Positions 37,712 to 46,643 of a stretch of 64,000 nt of DNA are shown in pieces. The notes beneath the pieces were generated by a model. It did not search any database. It saw only the letters and a program-made list of their open reading frames with translations, and had not been told where the DNA came from. Made by a program: the position numbers and the translations under genes. The stretch's first letter is position 1. Each line of letters starts with the position of its first letter. Source of the stretch: Streptosporangium sp. NBC_01755 (GTDB taxonomy: Bacteria > Actinomycetota > Actinomycetes > Streptosporangiales > Streptosporangiaceae); assembly GCF_035917995.1 (NCBI RefSeq), contig NZ_CP109131.1:5642001-5706000 (forward strand). The letters are read 5' to 3'.

Positions 37712-38689
37712 TCAGGAGCAGCTGAGTGCCGATTGGAGGGCTGTGAGGTTCTGGCGCATGGCGGACAGGTAGTCGCCGGTCGCCGGCCGGCTTTCGACCG
37801 GGTCGAGGACCGCGGTCTTCGCGCCGACCTCCTGGGCGAGAACCTCGGCGACCTTCGGTCTGACGAGAGTCTCGGTGAAAATCGTAGTCACTTTCTCCTG
37901 CTTAGCCACTTTTGACACTTCGGCGAGGCGTGCGGGAGAGGGCTCGGCGTCGGGATCGATGCCGCTGATGCCGATCTGGTGGAGCTTGTAGCGGTTGGCG
38001 AGGTAGCCGAACGCGGCGTGGCTGGTGACGATCGCGCGTGAGGAACACGTGGCCAGGCCCTTGGCCAGCTCGCCGTCCAGGGCGGTGAGGTCGGCCGCGG
38101 CTCCGGCGGCACGCTCCCGGTAGCCCGGCGCGTGCGCGGGGTCGACGACGGCGAGCCTCTCGCCGAGCTTGGTGGCGACCGTCGCGAAGCGGGCCGGGTC
38201 GAGCCAGAGATGGGGGTCGTGGCCGGCCTCCTCGTGGCCGTGTCCCTCCTCGCCGTCGTGGCCCTCCTCCTCGGTCGCGGGCAGGGTCGGGACCGAGGAG
38301 GCCACGTCGAAGCCCCGGTCGGCGGCGTGCTGTTCGACCGCCTCGTCCACGGCCGGCTGAACGCCCTTGATGTAGACGACGAGCCTCGTCTCCTGCAACC
38401 CGGCCACCTGGAGCGGGGACAGCTCCAGGTCGTGTGGCTCGACGCCGGGCTTGGTCAGGCCGGTGACGGCCACGTCGGGGCCGCCGACCCGCTCGGTGAG
38501 CCACTGCAGGGGATACATGGCCGCGGTGACGACGGGCTTGCCCGTCGCGGAGGCGCCTGACGCCCCCCCGGGCGATTCATCGGTTGAGCCGATTTCGGCG
38601 CCGCAGGCGGTGGTGGCGGCGACAAGGGCGGCGGACGCGACCAGGCTCGCGTTACGTATGCGGATACGTCGGGAGGACTCGGACATCAT
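37712..38689 (-). CDS. znuA: Zinc ABC transporter substrate-binding lipoprotein
   Basis: 325 aa. Lipobox ATTAC-G near residue 29. The cluster-9 binding protein has zinc ligands in GVEPHDLELS, the His/Glu-rich loop HDGEEGHGHEEAGHDPHLWL, SHAAFGYLANRY and TIFTETLVRP. First gene of znuACB-zur. The first ATG lies about 7 nt after the -10 hexamer, so the mRNA is probably leaderless. Confidence 0.95.
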   Translation of the reverse strand: MMSESSRRIRIRNASLVASAALVAATTACGAEIGSTDESPGGASGASATGKPVVTAAMYPLQWLTERVGGPDVAVTGLTKPGVEPHDLELSPLQVAGLQETRLVVYIKGVQPAVDEAVEQHAADRGFDVASSVPTLPATEEEGHDGEEGHGHEEAGHDPHLWLDPARFATVATKLGERLAVVDPAHAPGYRERAAGAAADLTALDGELAKGLATCSSRAIVTSHAAFGYLANRYKLHQIGISGIDPDAEPSPARLAEVSKVAKQEKVTTIFTETLVRPKVAEVLAQEVGAKTAVLDPVESRPATGDYLSAMRQNLTALQSALSCS

Positions 38690-38696
38690 GTCACCC

Positions 38697-38726
38697 AGTA
38701 TGCGCGCAAATGAAAACGGTTGTCAA
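38697..38726 (-). promoter_or_regulatory. znuA promoter overlapped by a Zur box
   Basis: On the minus strand TTGACA (38721-38726) and CATACT (38697-38702) are spaced by 18 nt. TGAAAAC-G-GTTGTCA (38711-38725) is a 7-1-7 dyad with one mismatch, matching actinobacterial Zur boxes, and it overlaps the -35 element. Zur binding would block RNA polymerase directly. Confidence 0.85.
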
Positions 38727-38742
38727 AACCGTGCGCCACCCC

Positions 38743-38862
38743 ATGATCGTCGGCCTCGTGATCGCCGCCCCTGTGATCACTGACTCCGTGATCGCCGCCC
38801 CAGTGATCGCCGCCCCAGTGATCGCCGACCCTGTGATCGCCGACCCTGTGATCGACGGCGCC
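38743..38862. repeat. 15-bp tandem array, eight copies, between znuA and the DUF6703 gene
   Basis: Eight degenerate units of the type GTGATCGCCGCCCCA follow each other from 38743 to 38862, beginning 17 bp upstream of the Zur box. The period is a multiple of three, yet no frame across it looks like a real gene. One minus frame would read GDHWG pentads. The rest of the 310-bp gap up to 39000 shows nothing gene-like. Confidence 0.92.
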
Positions 38863-38999
38863 GAGGTCAGGGAACCCGCCGGCCCGGCGGACGGGGGGGA
38901 CACCCACGTCAGCCCGATCACCCCCGGTGTGACGGCTCCACGCGCCGGGTGCCCGCGACGTACGGGCGCCGCCACGCCCGGGGCGAGGGCGAGGTGGCG

Positions 39000-39389
39000 T
39001 CAGAAGGCGCCGAAGCGGTCGGCGGCGAGCAGGATCAGGAAGGTGAGCAGCGCGACACGCAGCAGGCGGCCCCCGGCCCCCAGGGACGGCCACGACATGT
39101 AGGCGAGCCAGCCGACGAACCCGATCACCGGAAGCACGGCGATGCCACCCCAGAAGGACGGCACCGCGAAGCCGGTCAACAGGAGGATCACCAGCACCAC
39201 CGGGGCGATCCACCGGGGGAGCTGGAACAGGAAGACGAGCGGGGCCGCGCTGCGCCGCTCGGCCTTCTTTCGCAGCCCGGTCGCCCCCGGCGTGAAGAAC
39301 TGCTCACCCGCCGGCAGCGGGCGTTTGCCCTGCCTGGGGCGGGACTGTGCCAGCGGGTGTGCGGGGCGTTTCCCACGCTTGTCGGCCAC
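39000..39389 (-). CDS. DUF6703 family membrane protein
   Basis: 129 aa. A basic N-terminal tail ([20 protein letters not shown]) is followed by three helices ([55 protein letters not shown]). A conserved actinobacterial protein with no known role. GTG start; TAGGCT 6 nt upstream suggests a leaderless mRNA. Confidence 0.8.
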   Translation of the reverse strand: MADKRGKRPAHPLAQSRPRQGKRPLPAGEQFFTPGATGLRKKAERRSAAPLVFLFQLPRWIAPVVLVILLLTGFAVPSFWGGIAVLPVIGFVGWLAYMSWPSLGAGGRLLRVALLTFLILLAADRFGAF

Positions 39390-39462
39390 GAGTCGAGCCT
39401 AACGTCATCGTGGCCCTACGGGATGTCGCGGGGCGGGGGGCGGGCTCTGACATGCTGGGCGG

Positions 39463-39741
39463 ATGCTTGCTCTCATCCGCTATTCGGTACCGTCCGGCCG
39501 GACCGAGGAGTTTCTGGCCGGGGCCCACGAGATCATCGACACGCTGGCGGAGCAGCCGGGTTACCTGCGCGGCAGGGTGTCGAGATCGGTGGACGAGCCG
39601 GAGCTGTGGGCGCTGGTCAGCGAGTGGGAGGGCGCCGGGTTCTACCGCAGGGCGCTGGGCGCGGCGCGGATGGCGATGTATCCGCTGATGACGCTCATGA
39701 TCAACGAGCCCAGCGCGTTCGAGGACGTCGGCCGTCCCTGA
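39463..39741 (+). CDS. Antibiotic biosynthesis monooxygenase (ABM) superfamily protein
   Basis: 92 aa, one dimeric alpha/beta barrel domain: [59 protein letters not shown]. Such proteins are often small oxygenases or stress proteins; no substrate can be inferred. Single gene between DUF6703 (divergent) and glyS. Confidence 0.85.
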   Translation: MLALIRYSVPSGRTEEFLAGAHEIIDTLAEQPGYLRGRVSRSVDEPELWALVSEWEGAGFYRRALGAARMAMYPLMTLMINEPSAFEDVGRP

Positions 39742-39872
39742 GGTTCCGTGGAAGCTTTGCCGGAGTGAGGCGGGCGTCATGGTTTATGCGCACGTCCCGA
39801 GGGGCCGTCTCCCCTAAGCTGGAGACTCAATCAATTCCTCGCCGACCTCCAGCCGGATGGAGATTTTCCCTT

Positions 39873-41258
39873 ATGGCACGCCGTACGGACATCATGGACA
39901 CCATCGTCAGCCTCGCCAAGCGGCGTGGTCTTGTGTATCCCTCCAGCGAGATCTACGGCGGCCTGCGCGCGTCGTGGGACTACGGTCCGCTGGGCGTGGA
40001 GCTCAAGAACAACGTGAAGCGGCAGTGGTGGAAGACCGTGGTGCAGGGCCGTGACGACGTGGTCGGTCTCGACTCCTGTGTGATTTTGGCTCGCGAGGTG
40101 TGGCAGGCCAGTGGCCACGTGGACACCTTCACCGACCCGCTGACCGAGTGCCAGTCGTGTCACAAGCGCTACCGCGCCGACCACCTCGAAGAGTCGTACG
40201 AGGAGAAGCACGGCAAGCCGCCCGCCAACGGCCTGGCCGACATCACCTGCCCCAACTGTGGCAACAAGGGCTCATTCACCACTCCCAAGCAGTTCAGCGG
40301 CCTGCTGAAGACCTACCTCGGCGCGGTCGAGGACGAGTCGGGCCTCGCCTACCTGCGGCCGGAGACCGCCCAGGGCATCTTCATCAACTACCTCAACGTG
40401 CAGCAGTCGGCGCGCAGGAAGATCCCGTTCGGCATCGGCCAGATCGGCAAGTCGTTCCGTAACGAGATCACTCCGGGCAACTTCATCTTTCGCACCCGTG
40501 AGTTCGAGCAGATGGAGATGGAGTTCTTCGTCAAGCCGGGCAGCGACGAGGAGTGGCACCAGTACTGGATCGACGAGCGCTTCCGCTGGTACACCGATCT
40601 GGGCATCACCCCCGACAACCTGCGCATCTACGAGCACCCGCAGGAGAAGCTCTCTCACTACTCCAAGCGGACCGTCGACATCGAGTACCGCTTCAACTTC
40701 ACCGGCAGCGAGTGGGGCGAGCTTGAGGGCATCGCCAACCGCACGGACTTCGACCTGACCGCGCACGGCAAGGCCTCCGGCACCGACCTCAGCTTCTTCG
40801 AGCAGGACACCGGCGAGCGCTACGTCCCGTACGTGATCGAGCCGGCCGCCGGTGTCGACCGCGCCACGCTCACCTTCCTGATCGACGCCTACACCGAGGA
40901 CGAGGCGCCCAACGCCAAGGGCGTCATGGAGAAGCGCACGGTCATGCGGCTCGACCACAGGCTCGCGCCGGTCAAGGTCGCGGTGCTCCCGCTGTCGCGC
41001 AACGCCGACCTGTCGCCCAAGGCCAAGGACCTGGCGGCCCAGCTCCGCCGCCGGTGGAACGTCGAGTTCGACGACGCGGGTGCGATCGGCCGCCGCTACC
41101 GCCGCCAGGACGAGATCGGCACGCCGTTCTGCATCACCGTCGACTTCGACACTCTCGACGACCAGGCGGTCACCGTCCGCGAGCGTGACTCGATGGCCCA
41201 GAAGCGCGTGGCCCTCGACCAGGTCGAGCCCTACCTCCGCCAGCACCTCAACGACTGA
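39873..41258 (+). CDS. glyS: Glycyl-tRNA synthetase, dimeric type
   Basis: 461 aa class II enzyme. Begins [20 protein letters not shown] and has [20 protein letters not shown], the motif 2 region [20 protein letters not shown] with [16 protein letters not shown], and motif 3 [14 protein letters not shown] zinc-like CQSCHKRY...CPNCGNKG insert lies near residues 90-130. GGAG stands 11 nt before ATG 39873; the far longer frame upstream is shadow. I see no T-box in the 130 bp before it. Confidence 0.96.
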   Translation: MARRTDIMDTIVSLAKRRGLVYPSSEIYGGLRASWDYGPLGVELKNNVKRQWWKTVVQGRDDVVGLDSCVILAREVWQASGHVDTFTDPLTECQSCHKRYRADHLEESYEEKHGKPPANGLADITCPNCGNKGSFTTPKQFSGLLKTYLGAVEDESGLAYLRPETAQGIFINYLNVQQSARRKIPFGIGQIGKSFRNEITPGNFIFRTREFEQMEMEFFVKPGSDEEWHQYWIDERFRWYTDLGITPDNLRIYEHPQEKLSHYSKRTVDIEYRFNFTGSEWGELEGIANRTDFDLTAHGKASGTDLSFFEQDTGERYVPYVIEPAAGVDRATLTFLIDAYTEDEAPNAKGVMEKRTVMRLDHRLAPVKVAVLPLSRNADLSPKAKDLAAQLRRRWNVEFDDAGAIGRRYRRQDEIGTPFCITVDFDTLDDQAVTVRERDSMAQKRVALDQVEPYLRQHLND

Positions 41259-41351
41259 GAAACGACCCGCTCCGCGACGACACGGGAGCGACGGAGGCGG
41301 GGACGGCGGTGGCAGCCGCGTTTCGGGCCGTGCACGATCTAGGTTCGTACC

Positions 41352-42023
41352 ATGCGACTGCTCGTTGTCGAGGATGAGAAAGACCTGGTCGAAGCCCTGC
41401 GAGTGGGGTTCGTCCGGGCTGGTTACACGGTCTGCGTCGCCCGCGACACGGCGCAGGCCAAACAGCGGCTCCAACTCGACCCGTACGACGTGGTCCTGCT
41501 CGATCTCGACCTGTCCGGCCGCGACGGCTTCGAGCTGTGCCGCGCGCTGCGGCGGACCGCCAACGGCGGGGCCGCGCGGATCATCATGGTGACCGCGCGG
41601 GACCGGCTGGACGACCGGGTCCTCGGACTGGACGAGGGACCCGACGACTACCTGGTCAAACCGTTCGCCTTTCCCGAACTGCTGGCCAGGGTGAGCGCGT
41701 TGCCGCACGGGGAGCCGAGCGGCGGCACCGCGATCTTGCAGGTGGGGGACCTGCGGCTGGACGTCTCCAGGGCGCAGGTTCGCGCGAGGGGCCGGGAGTT
41801 GGGGCTCACCCCCAAGGAGTTCGGCGTGCTGCACTACCTGATGGCCCACTACGGGCACGTGGTCTCGGCTGAGGAACTGCTTGAGCATGTCTGGGACGAG
41901 CACGCCGACCCCCTCAGCAACACCGTACGGGTGACGGTCGGCAATCTGCGGCGCAAGCTCGGCGCCGAGGGCGTGATCGAGACCGTGATCAGCAGGGGGT
42001 ATCGGCTGCGGGAAGGTTCGTAA
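41352..42023 (+). CDS. OmpR-family response regulator, orphan
   Basis: 223 aa. Receiver domain: acidic pocket VVEDEKD, phospho-acceptor in VVLLDLDLSGRDG, lysine in YLVKPFAFPELL. The effector winged helix is LGLTPKEFGVLHYLMAHYGH, SNTVRVTVGNLRRKLG and ISRGYRLREG. DEGPDDY replaces the usual GADDY. No histidine kinase lies beside it. TAGGTT 6 nt before the ATG suggests a leaderless transcript. Confidence 0.94.
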   Translation: MRLLVVEDEKDLVEALRVGFVRAGYTVCVARDTAQAKQRLQLDPYDVVLLDLDLSGRDGFELCRALRRTANGGAARIIMVTARDRLDDRVLGLDEGPDDYLVKPFAFPELLARVSALPHGEPSGGTAILQVGDLRLDVSRAQVRARGRELGLTPKEFGVLHYLMAHYGHVVSAEELLEHVWDEHADPLSNTVRVTVGNLRRKLGAEGVIETVISRGYRLREGS

Positions 42024-42348
42024 AGGCCGCTCCCCGTGCCCTGCGGCATTGCACCGGAAGCCTGCCCCGGGTGGCGGCGTGCGATGCCGGGCCGGTCGCT
42101 GAACCCGCCGTGAACAGGGTCGAATACTAGGGAAACCAGCCCACATCAATTGATATAAGCCGATTCTCGAAGCGGTCAATACCCTCGTGTATTTGATCTA
42201 GATTTGAATTGGATTAGACCAGTTTATCTGCTCTGAACTGGGAAAATGCAGTGTTGCGCATTGGGTACTGTTTCGTCGCCTTGTTCGTCGGTAGAGTCCG
42301 CAGGGAGGCGGGACTGGACGCCGTTCTGAAGTCGAAGAAGGAGCAACC
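42024..42348. other. A+T-rich intergenic region before ppdK
   Basis: 325 bp. The stretch 42120-42260 is the most A+T-rich in this part of the window (for example TCAATTGATATAAGC), a likely promoter/upstream activation zone for ppdK. No conserved gene or RNA structure is recognised. Confidence 0.5.
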
Positions 42349-44991
42349 GTGCCCAAGTACGTTTACGACTTCACCGAGGGCAACAAAGATCTCAAAGGTC
42401 TGCTTGGCGGTAAGGGGGCGAACCTCGCCGAGATGACCAATCTCGGGCTGCCGGTGCCCCCCGGCTTCACCATCACCACCGAGGCATGCCAGAGCTTCCT
42501 GCGGGACGGGGTGATTCCCGGGGGAATGCAGGAGGAGGTCTCGGCGCACCTGGCCGCGCTGGAGACCAAGATGGGGCGCCGGTTGGGCCAGGCTGACAAC
42601 CCGCTCCTGGTGAGCGTGCGCTCAGGCGCCGCGTTCTCCATGCCCGGCATGATGGAGACCGTTCTCAACATCGGTCTGAACGACGACTCGGTCCACGGAC
42701 TGGCCAAGCAGGCGAGCGGCAACGAGCGTTTCGCCTGGGACTCCTACCGGCGCCTCATCCAGATGTTCGGCAAGACCGTCCAGGGCATCGACGGCGAGCT
42801 TTTCGACGAGGCCCTGGAGGAGCTCAAGGCCGGCCGCCACGACCTGGAGCTGGAGGCGGCCGACTTCCGGCGCCTGGTCGCGACCTACAAGGGCATCGTC
42901 CGCGCCCAGACCGGTGAGGACTTCCCCGCGGATCCCCACCAGCAGATGAACATGGCGGTGGAGGCCGTGTTCAAGTCGTGGAACGCCCCGCGAGCCGTCC
43001 TCTACCGCCGTCAGGAACGCATCCCGGCCGACCTGGGCACGGCGGTCAGCGTCTGCTCGATGGTCTTCGGCAACTGTGGCATGGACTCCGGCACCGGTGT
43101 GGCCTTCACTCGTGACCCCGGTACCGGCCAGCAGGGCGTCTACGGCGACTACCTGCAGAACGCCCAGGGTGAGGACGTGGTCGCGGGCATCCGCAACACC
43201 ATGCCGTTGCAGGAGCTGGAGAGCCTCGACAAGGCCGTCTACGACGAGCTCATGCACACCATGGAGACGCTGGAGAACCACTACCGCGACCTGTGCGACA
43301 TCGAGTTCACCGTCGAGCGCGGCAGGCTCTGGATGCTCCAGACCCGGGTGGGCAAGCGGACCGCGGGCGCGGCCTTCCGCATCGCCGTGCAACTCGTCGA
43401 CCAGGGTGTGATCAACCTCGACGAGGCCGTGACCCGGGTGACCGGCGACCAGCTGGCCCAGCTCATGTTCCCCCGCTTCACCAGCGAATCCGGCGCCGAG
43501 ATGATCGCCAAGGGGATGAACGCCTCACCGGGCGCGGCCGTCGGCAAGACCGTCTTCTCCACCGAGCGGGCCGTCGAGCTCGCCGCGCAAGGAGAGGCGG
43601 TCATCCTGGTCCGCCGGGAGACCAACCCCGACGACCTGGCCGGGATGATCGCCGCCCAGGGCGTCCTGACGAGTCGCGGCGGCAAGACCTCGCACGCCGC
43701 CGTGGTCGCCAGGGGCATGGGCAAGACCTGCGTCTGCGGGGCCGAGGAGCTGGAGGTCTCGGTCAGGAATCGCAGGTTCACCACGTCTTCCGGCGTTGTG
43801 GTCTCCGAGGGAGACGTCATCTCCATCGACGGTAGCAGCGGGGCCGTCTACCTCGGCGAGGTGCCCGTGGTCCCCTCCCCGATCGTGGAGTACTTCGAGG
43901 GCTCCGGTGACCAGGACGACGAGCTCGTCGGCGCCGTGCACCGGATCATGTCCCACGCCGACGAGGTACGCCGGCTGGCCGTGCGCGCCAACGCCGACAA
44001 CGCCGAGGACTCCGCCAGGGCGCGCAGGTTCGGTGCCCAGGGCATCGGGCTCTGCCGTACCGAGCACATGTTCCTCGGCGAGCGCCGCAGCCTGGTCGAG
44101 GACCTGGTGCTGGCCACCTCCGAGGCGGAGCGTGAGCGGGCGCTGGCCGCGCTGGAGCCGCTGCAGCGGGCGGACTTCACGGAGATCTTCCAGACGATGG
44201 AGGGGCTGCCCGTCACGATCCGCCTGATCGACCCGCCGCTCCACGAGTTCCTGCCCGACTTCACCGAGCTGTCGGTGAAGGTCGCCCTCGCGGGCGACGC
44301 GGCCGACCGGAAGGACCGCGAGCTGCTGGCCGCGCTCAAGCGGCTCCACGAGCAGAACCCGATGCTGGGCCTGCGCGGTGTACGGCTCGGCCTGGTCATC
44401 CCCGGTGTGTTCGCCATGCAGGTCCGGGCGATCGCGGCGGCGGCCAAGGCCGTGCCGGGCAGTCGCGCGGAGATCATGATTCCGCTCGTGGCCGCCGTAC
44501 AGGAGCTGGAGCACGTCAAGGACGAGGCGCGGAAGATCCTCGCCGAGGCCGGGGTCGAGGCGCTGATCGGCACGATGATCGAGGTGCCGCGCGCGGCGCT
44601 GACCGCCGGCCAGATCGCCGAGGCCGCCCAGTTCTTCTCCTTCGGTACCAACGACCTGACCCAGATGACCTGGGGCTTCTCCCGCGACGATGTCGAGGCC
44701 GCGTTCTTCTCCAAATACCTTGAGCTCGGTGTCTTCGGCGTCTCCCCGTTCGAGACCCTGGACCGTGACGGTGTCGGCAGGCTCGTCACCATCGCCGCCG
44801 AGGAGGGCCGCAAGGTCCGGCCCGACCTGAAGCTGGGTATCTGTGGCGAGCACGGCGGAGACCCGGACTCGATCCACTTCTGCCACCAGGTGGGTATGGA
44901 CTACGTGTCCTGCTCGCCGTTCCGTGTTCCGGTAGCCCGCCTGGAGGCCGCCCGCGCCTCCCTGGTCTGCGACGGATCCGACACTCGCTGA
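42349..44991 (+). CDS. ppdK: Pyruvate, phosphate dikinase
   Basis: Interconverts pyruvate, ATP and phosphate with PEP, AMP and PPi. 880 aa, full length. Nucleotide-binding half: LLGGKGANLAEMTNLGLPVP, VSVRSGAAFSMPGMMETVLN. Phosphohistidine domain: SRGGKTSHAAVVARGMGKTC. PEP/pyruvate barrel: FGAQGIGLCRTEHMFLGERR and FGTNDLTQMTWGFSRDDVEA, GICGEHGGDP. GTG start with AAGGAG 6 nt upstream. Its stop codon merges into a 36-bp repeat array. Confidence 0.97.
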   Translation: MPKYVYDFTEGNKDLKGLLGGKGANLAEMTNLGLPVPPGFTITTEACQSFLRDGVIPGGMQEEVSAHLAALETKMGRRLGQADNPLLVSVRSGAAFSMPGMMETVLNIGLNDDSVHGLAKQASGNERFAWDSYRRLIQMFGKTVQGIDGELFDEALEELKAGRHDLELEAADFRRLVATYKGIVRAQTGEDFPADPHQQMNMAVEAVFKSWNAPRAVLYRRQERIPADLGTAVSVCSMVFGNCGMDSGTGVAFTRDPGTGQQGVYGDYLQNAQGEDVVAGIRNTMPLQELESLDKAVYDELMHTMETLENHYRDLCDIEFTVERGRLWMLQTRVGKRTAGAAFRIAVQLVDQGVINLDEAVTRVTGDQLAQLMFPRFTSESGAEMIAKGMNASPGAAVGKTVFSTERAVELAAQGEAVILVRRETNPDDLAGMIAAQGVLTSRGGKTSHAAVVARGMGKTCVCGAEELEVSVRNRRFTTSSGVVVSEGDVISIDGSSGAVYLGEVPVVPSPIVEYFEGSGDQDDELVGAVHRIMSHADEVRRLAVRANADNAEDSARARRFGAQGIGLCRTEHMFLGERRSLVEDLVLATSEAERERALAALEPLQRADFTEIFQTMEGLPVTIRLIDPPLHEFLPDFTELSVKVALAGDAADRKDRELLAALKRLHEQNPMLGLRGVRLGLVIPGVFAMQVRAIAAAAKAVPGSRAEIMIPLVAAVQELEHVKDEARKILAEAGVEALIGTMIEVPRAALTAGQIAEAAQFFSFGTNDLTQMTWGFSRDDVEAAFFSKYLELGVFGVSPFETLDRDGVGRLVTIAAEEGRKVRPDLKLGICGEHGGDPDSIHFCHQVGMDYVSCSPFRVPVARLEAARASLVCDGSDTR

Positions 44992-45206
44992 CCTTTCGGA
45001 TCCCGCCTGGGCTTCACGGGTGTGTGACCTTTCGGATCCCGCCTGGGCTTCACGGGTGTGTGACCTTTCGGATCCCGCCTGGGCTTCACGGGTGTGTGAC
45101 CTTTCGGATCCCGCCTGGGCTTCACGGGTGTGTGACCTTTCGGATCCCGCCCGGGCTTCACGGGTGTGTGACCTTTCGGATCCCGCCCGGGCTTCACGGG
45201 TGTTTC
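44991..45206 (+). repeat. 36-bp tandem array, six copies, after ppdK
   Basis: Units start at 44991, 45027, 45063, 45099, 45135 and 45171. The first four are the same and carry T (GCCTGGGC), the last two carry C (GCCCGGGC). The ppdK stop lies at the first unit's edge. The second half of each unit equals the left arm of the terminator in the last unit. Confidence 0.97.
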
Positions 45207-45247
45207 GCCTCCGGCACCGCCGGAGGGAACACCCGTGAAGCCCGGGC
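45185..45247 (+). terminator. ppdK terminator, 20-bp stem
   Basis: Left arm 45185-45204 (GCCCGGGCTTCACGGGTGTT) pairs perfectly with 45228-45247. The loop contains an inner stem CCTCCGGC/GCCGGAGG. The left arm is the last copy of a six-fold array. Confidence 0.92.
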
Positions 45248-45384
45248 CCCGTGGTCGTCCCATCTCACCGGGGCGGCCGCGGGGTCCGGTACGAGCCGAG
45301 GATGAAGGTCACCGGCCCGGTAACCAGGTGTTTTCTTGCCGTTCCGCATAGCACGCTCTTTTCGCGGATAAAATCACTGCACTT

Positions 45385-46617
45385 ATGCATGGTTATGACG
45401 AACACGACCAGGTCAGATGGGTGCCGGAACCGCCCGGCAACCCCGGCAGAAACCCGTTCGGGCGGGATCGGGCGCGGGTGCTGCACAGCGCCGGGCTGCG
45501 GCGGCTCGCCGCCAAGACCCAGGTCGTCGGCCCGGGAGAGACCTTCGGCAGTGGCCAGCACATCCCCCGTACCCGCCTGACCCACTCGCTGGAGTGCGCC
45601 CAGATCGGCAGGGAGATGGGCGAGACGCTCGGCCGGAATCCCGACCTGGTGGAGACCGCCTGCCTGGCCCATGACCTCGGCCACCCGCCGTTCGGTCACA
45701 ACGGGGAGACGGCGCTCAACGAACTCGCCGCCGGGTGCGGCGGCTTCGAGGGCAACGCGCAGAGCCTGCGTCTGCTGACCCGGCTGGAGGCCAAGGTGGT
45801 CACCGAGGACGGCCGTAGCGCCGGCCTCAACCTCACCCGCGCCTCCCTGGACGCGGCGGTCAAGTATCCGTGGACCAGGGAAAGAAGTGCCAAGTACTGC
45901 GTCTACGACGATGACCTGCCGGTCTTCGAGTGGATCAGGGAGGGCGCGCCCGAGGGGCGGGTCAGCTTCGAAGCCCAGATCATGGACTGGGCCGACGACG
46001 TCGCCTACTCCGTGCACGACCTGGAAGACGCCCTGCACTCCGGCAACGTGGTGCTGGAGGCGATGCGCGACCCGGCGGAGCGCCGCGAGGTCTGCGCGAC
46101 CACCCGCGAGTGGTACGCCCCCGACGTCGAGCCCGGCGAGCTGGAGGATCTCTTCGGACGCCTGATCACCCAGCCGCTCTGGCCCCGCCACTTCGACCGC
46201 TCGCTCACCGACCTCGCCGCGATCAAGGGGCTCACCAGCTCGCTGATCGGCCACTTCTGCAGGTCCGCCGAGGTGGCCACCCGCGAGGCGTACGGCCCGG
46301 CTGCCGGGCGCTACAGTGCCGACCTGATCGTGCCCAGAGCCACCCGGCTGGAGTGCGCGCTGCTGAAGGGGGTCACCGCCCACTACGTGATGGCCAGCGA
46401 CGCGCACAACGCCAACCAGGCCAGGCAGCGCGAGCTGATCCACGATCTGGCCCACCAGATCATGCTGGGCGCCCCCGGCACCCTGGAACCGGCGTTCAGG
46501 CCCGCCTTCACCAGGGCCGAGAGGGACGCCGATCGACTACGCGTGGTCATCGACCAGATCGCCTCGCTCACCGACACCTCCGCGGTCGCCTGGCACCGAC
46601 ACCTGGCGGGTCGCTGA
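45385..46617 (+). CDS. dgt: dGTPase-like HD-domain triphosphohydrolase
   Basis: Removes triphosphate from dNTPs. 410 aa. The HD site is RTRLTHSLECAQIGREMG with LAHDLGHPPFGHNGETALNE, then IMDWADDVAYSVHDLEDALH. TAAAAT at 45369-45374 places the start of transcription only a few bases before ATG 45385. The 140 bp between the ppdK terminator and this gene hold nothing else. Confidence 0.94.
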   Translation: MHGYDEHDQVRWVPEPPGNPGRNPFGRDRARVLHSAGLRRLAAKTQVVGPGETFGSGQHIPRTRLTHSLECAQIGREMGETLGRNPDLVETACLAHDLGHPPFGHNGETALNELAAGCGGFEGNAQSLRLLTRLEAKVVTEDGRSAGLNLTRASLDAAVKYPWTRERSAKYCVYDDDLPVFEWIREGAPEGRVSFEAQIMDWADDVAYSVHDLEDALHSGNVVLEAMRDPAERREVCATTREWYAPDVEPGELEDLFGRLITQPLWPRHFDRSLTDLAAIKGLTSSLIGHFCRSAEVATREAYGPAAGRYSADLIVPRATRLECALLKGVTAHYVMASDAHNANQARQRELIHDLAHQIMLGAPGTLEPAFRPAFTRAERDADRLRVVIDQIASLTDTSAVAWHRHLAGR

Positions 46618-46643
46618 CCTCCTGAGGGCGGTCGCCGTCGCGC

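Noticed and set aside
38686..39213. 176-codon minus frame with GDHWG pentads as a zinc-binding protein
   Set aside because: It overlaps the znuA start and the DUF6703 gene in another frame and lacks a ribosome site; the pentads follow from the 15-bp DNA repeat.
39742..39872. T-box before glyS
   Set aside because: No AGGGTGGNACCGCG-like antiterminator element or specifier loop is visible in this 130-bp gap.
44991..45206. CRISPR array
   Set aside because: The 36-bp units are directly contiguous, without spacers, and no cas genes are near.
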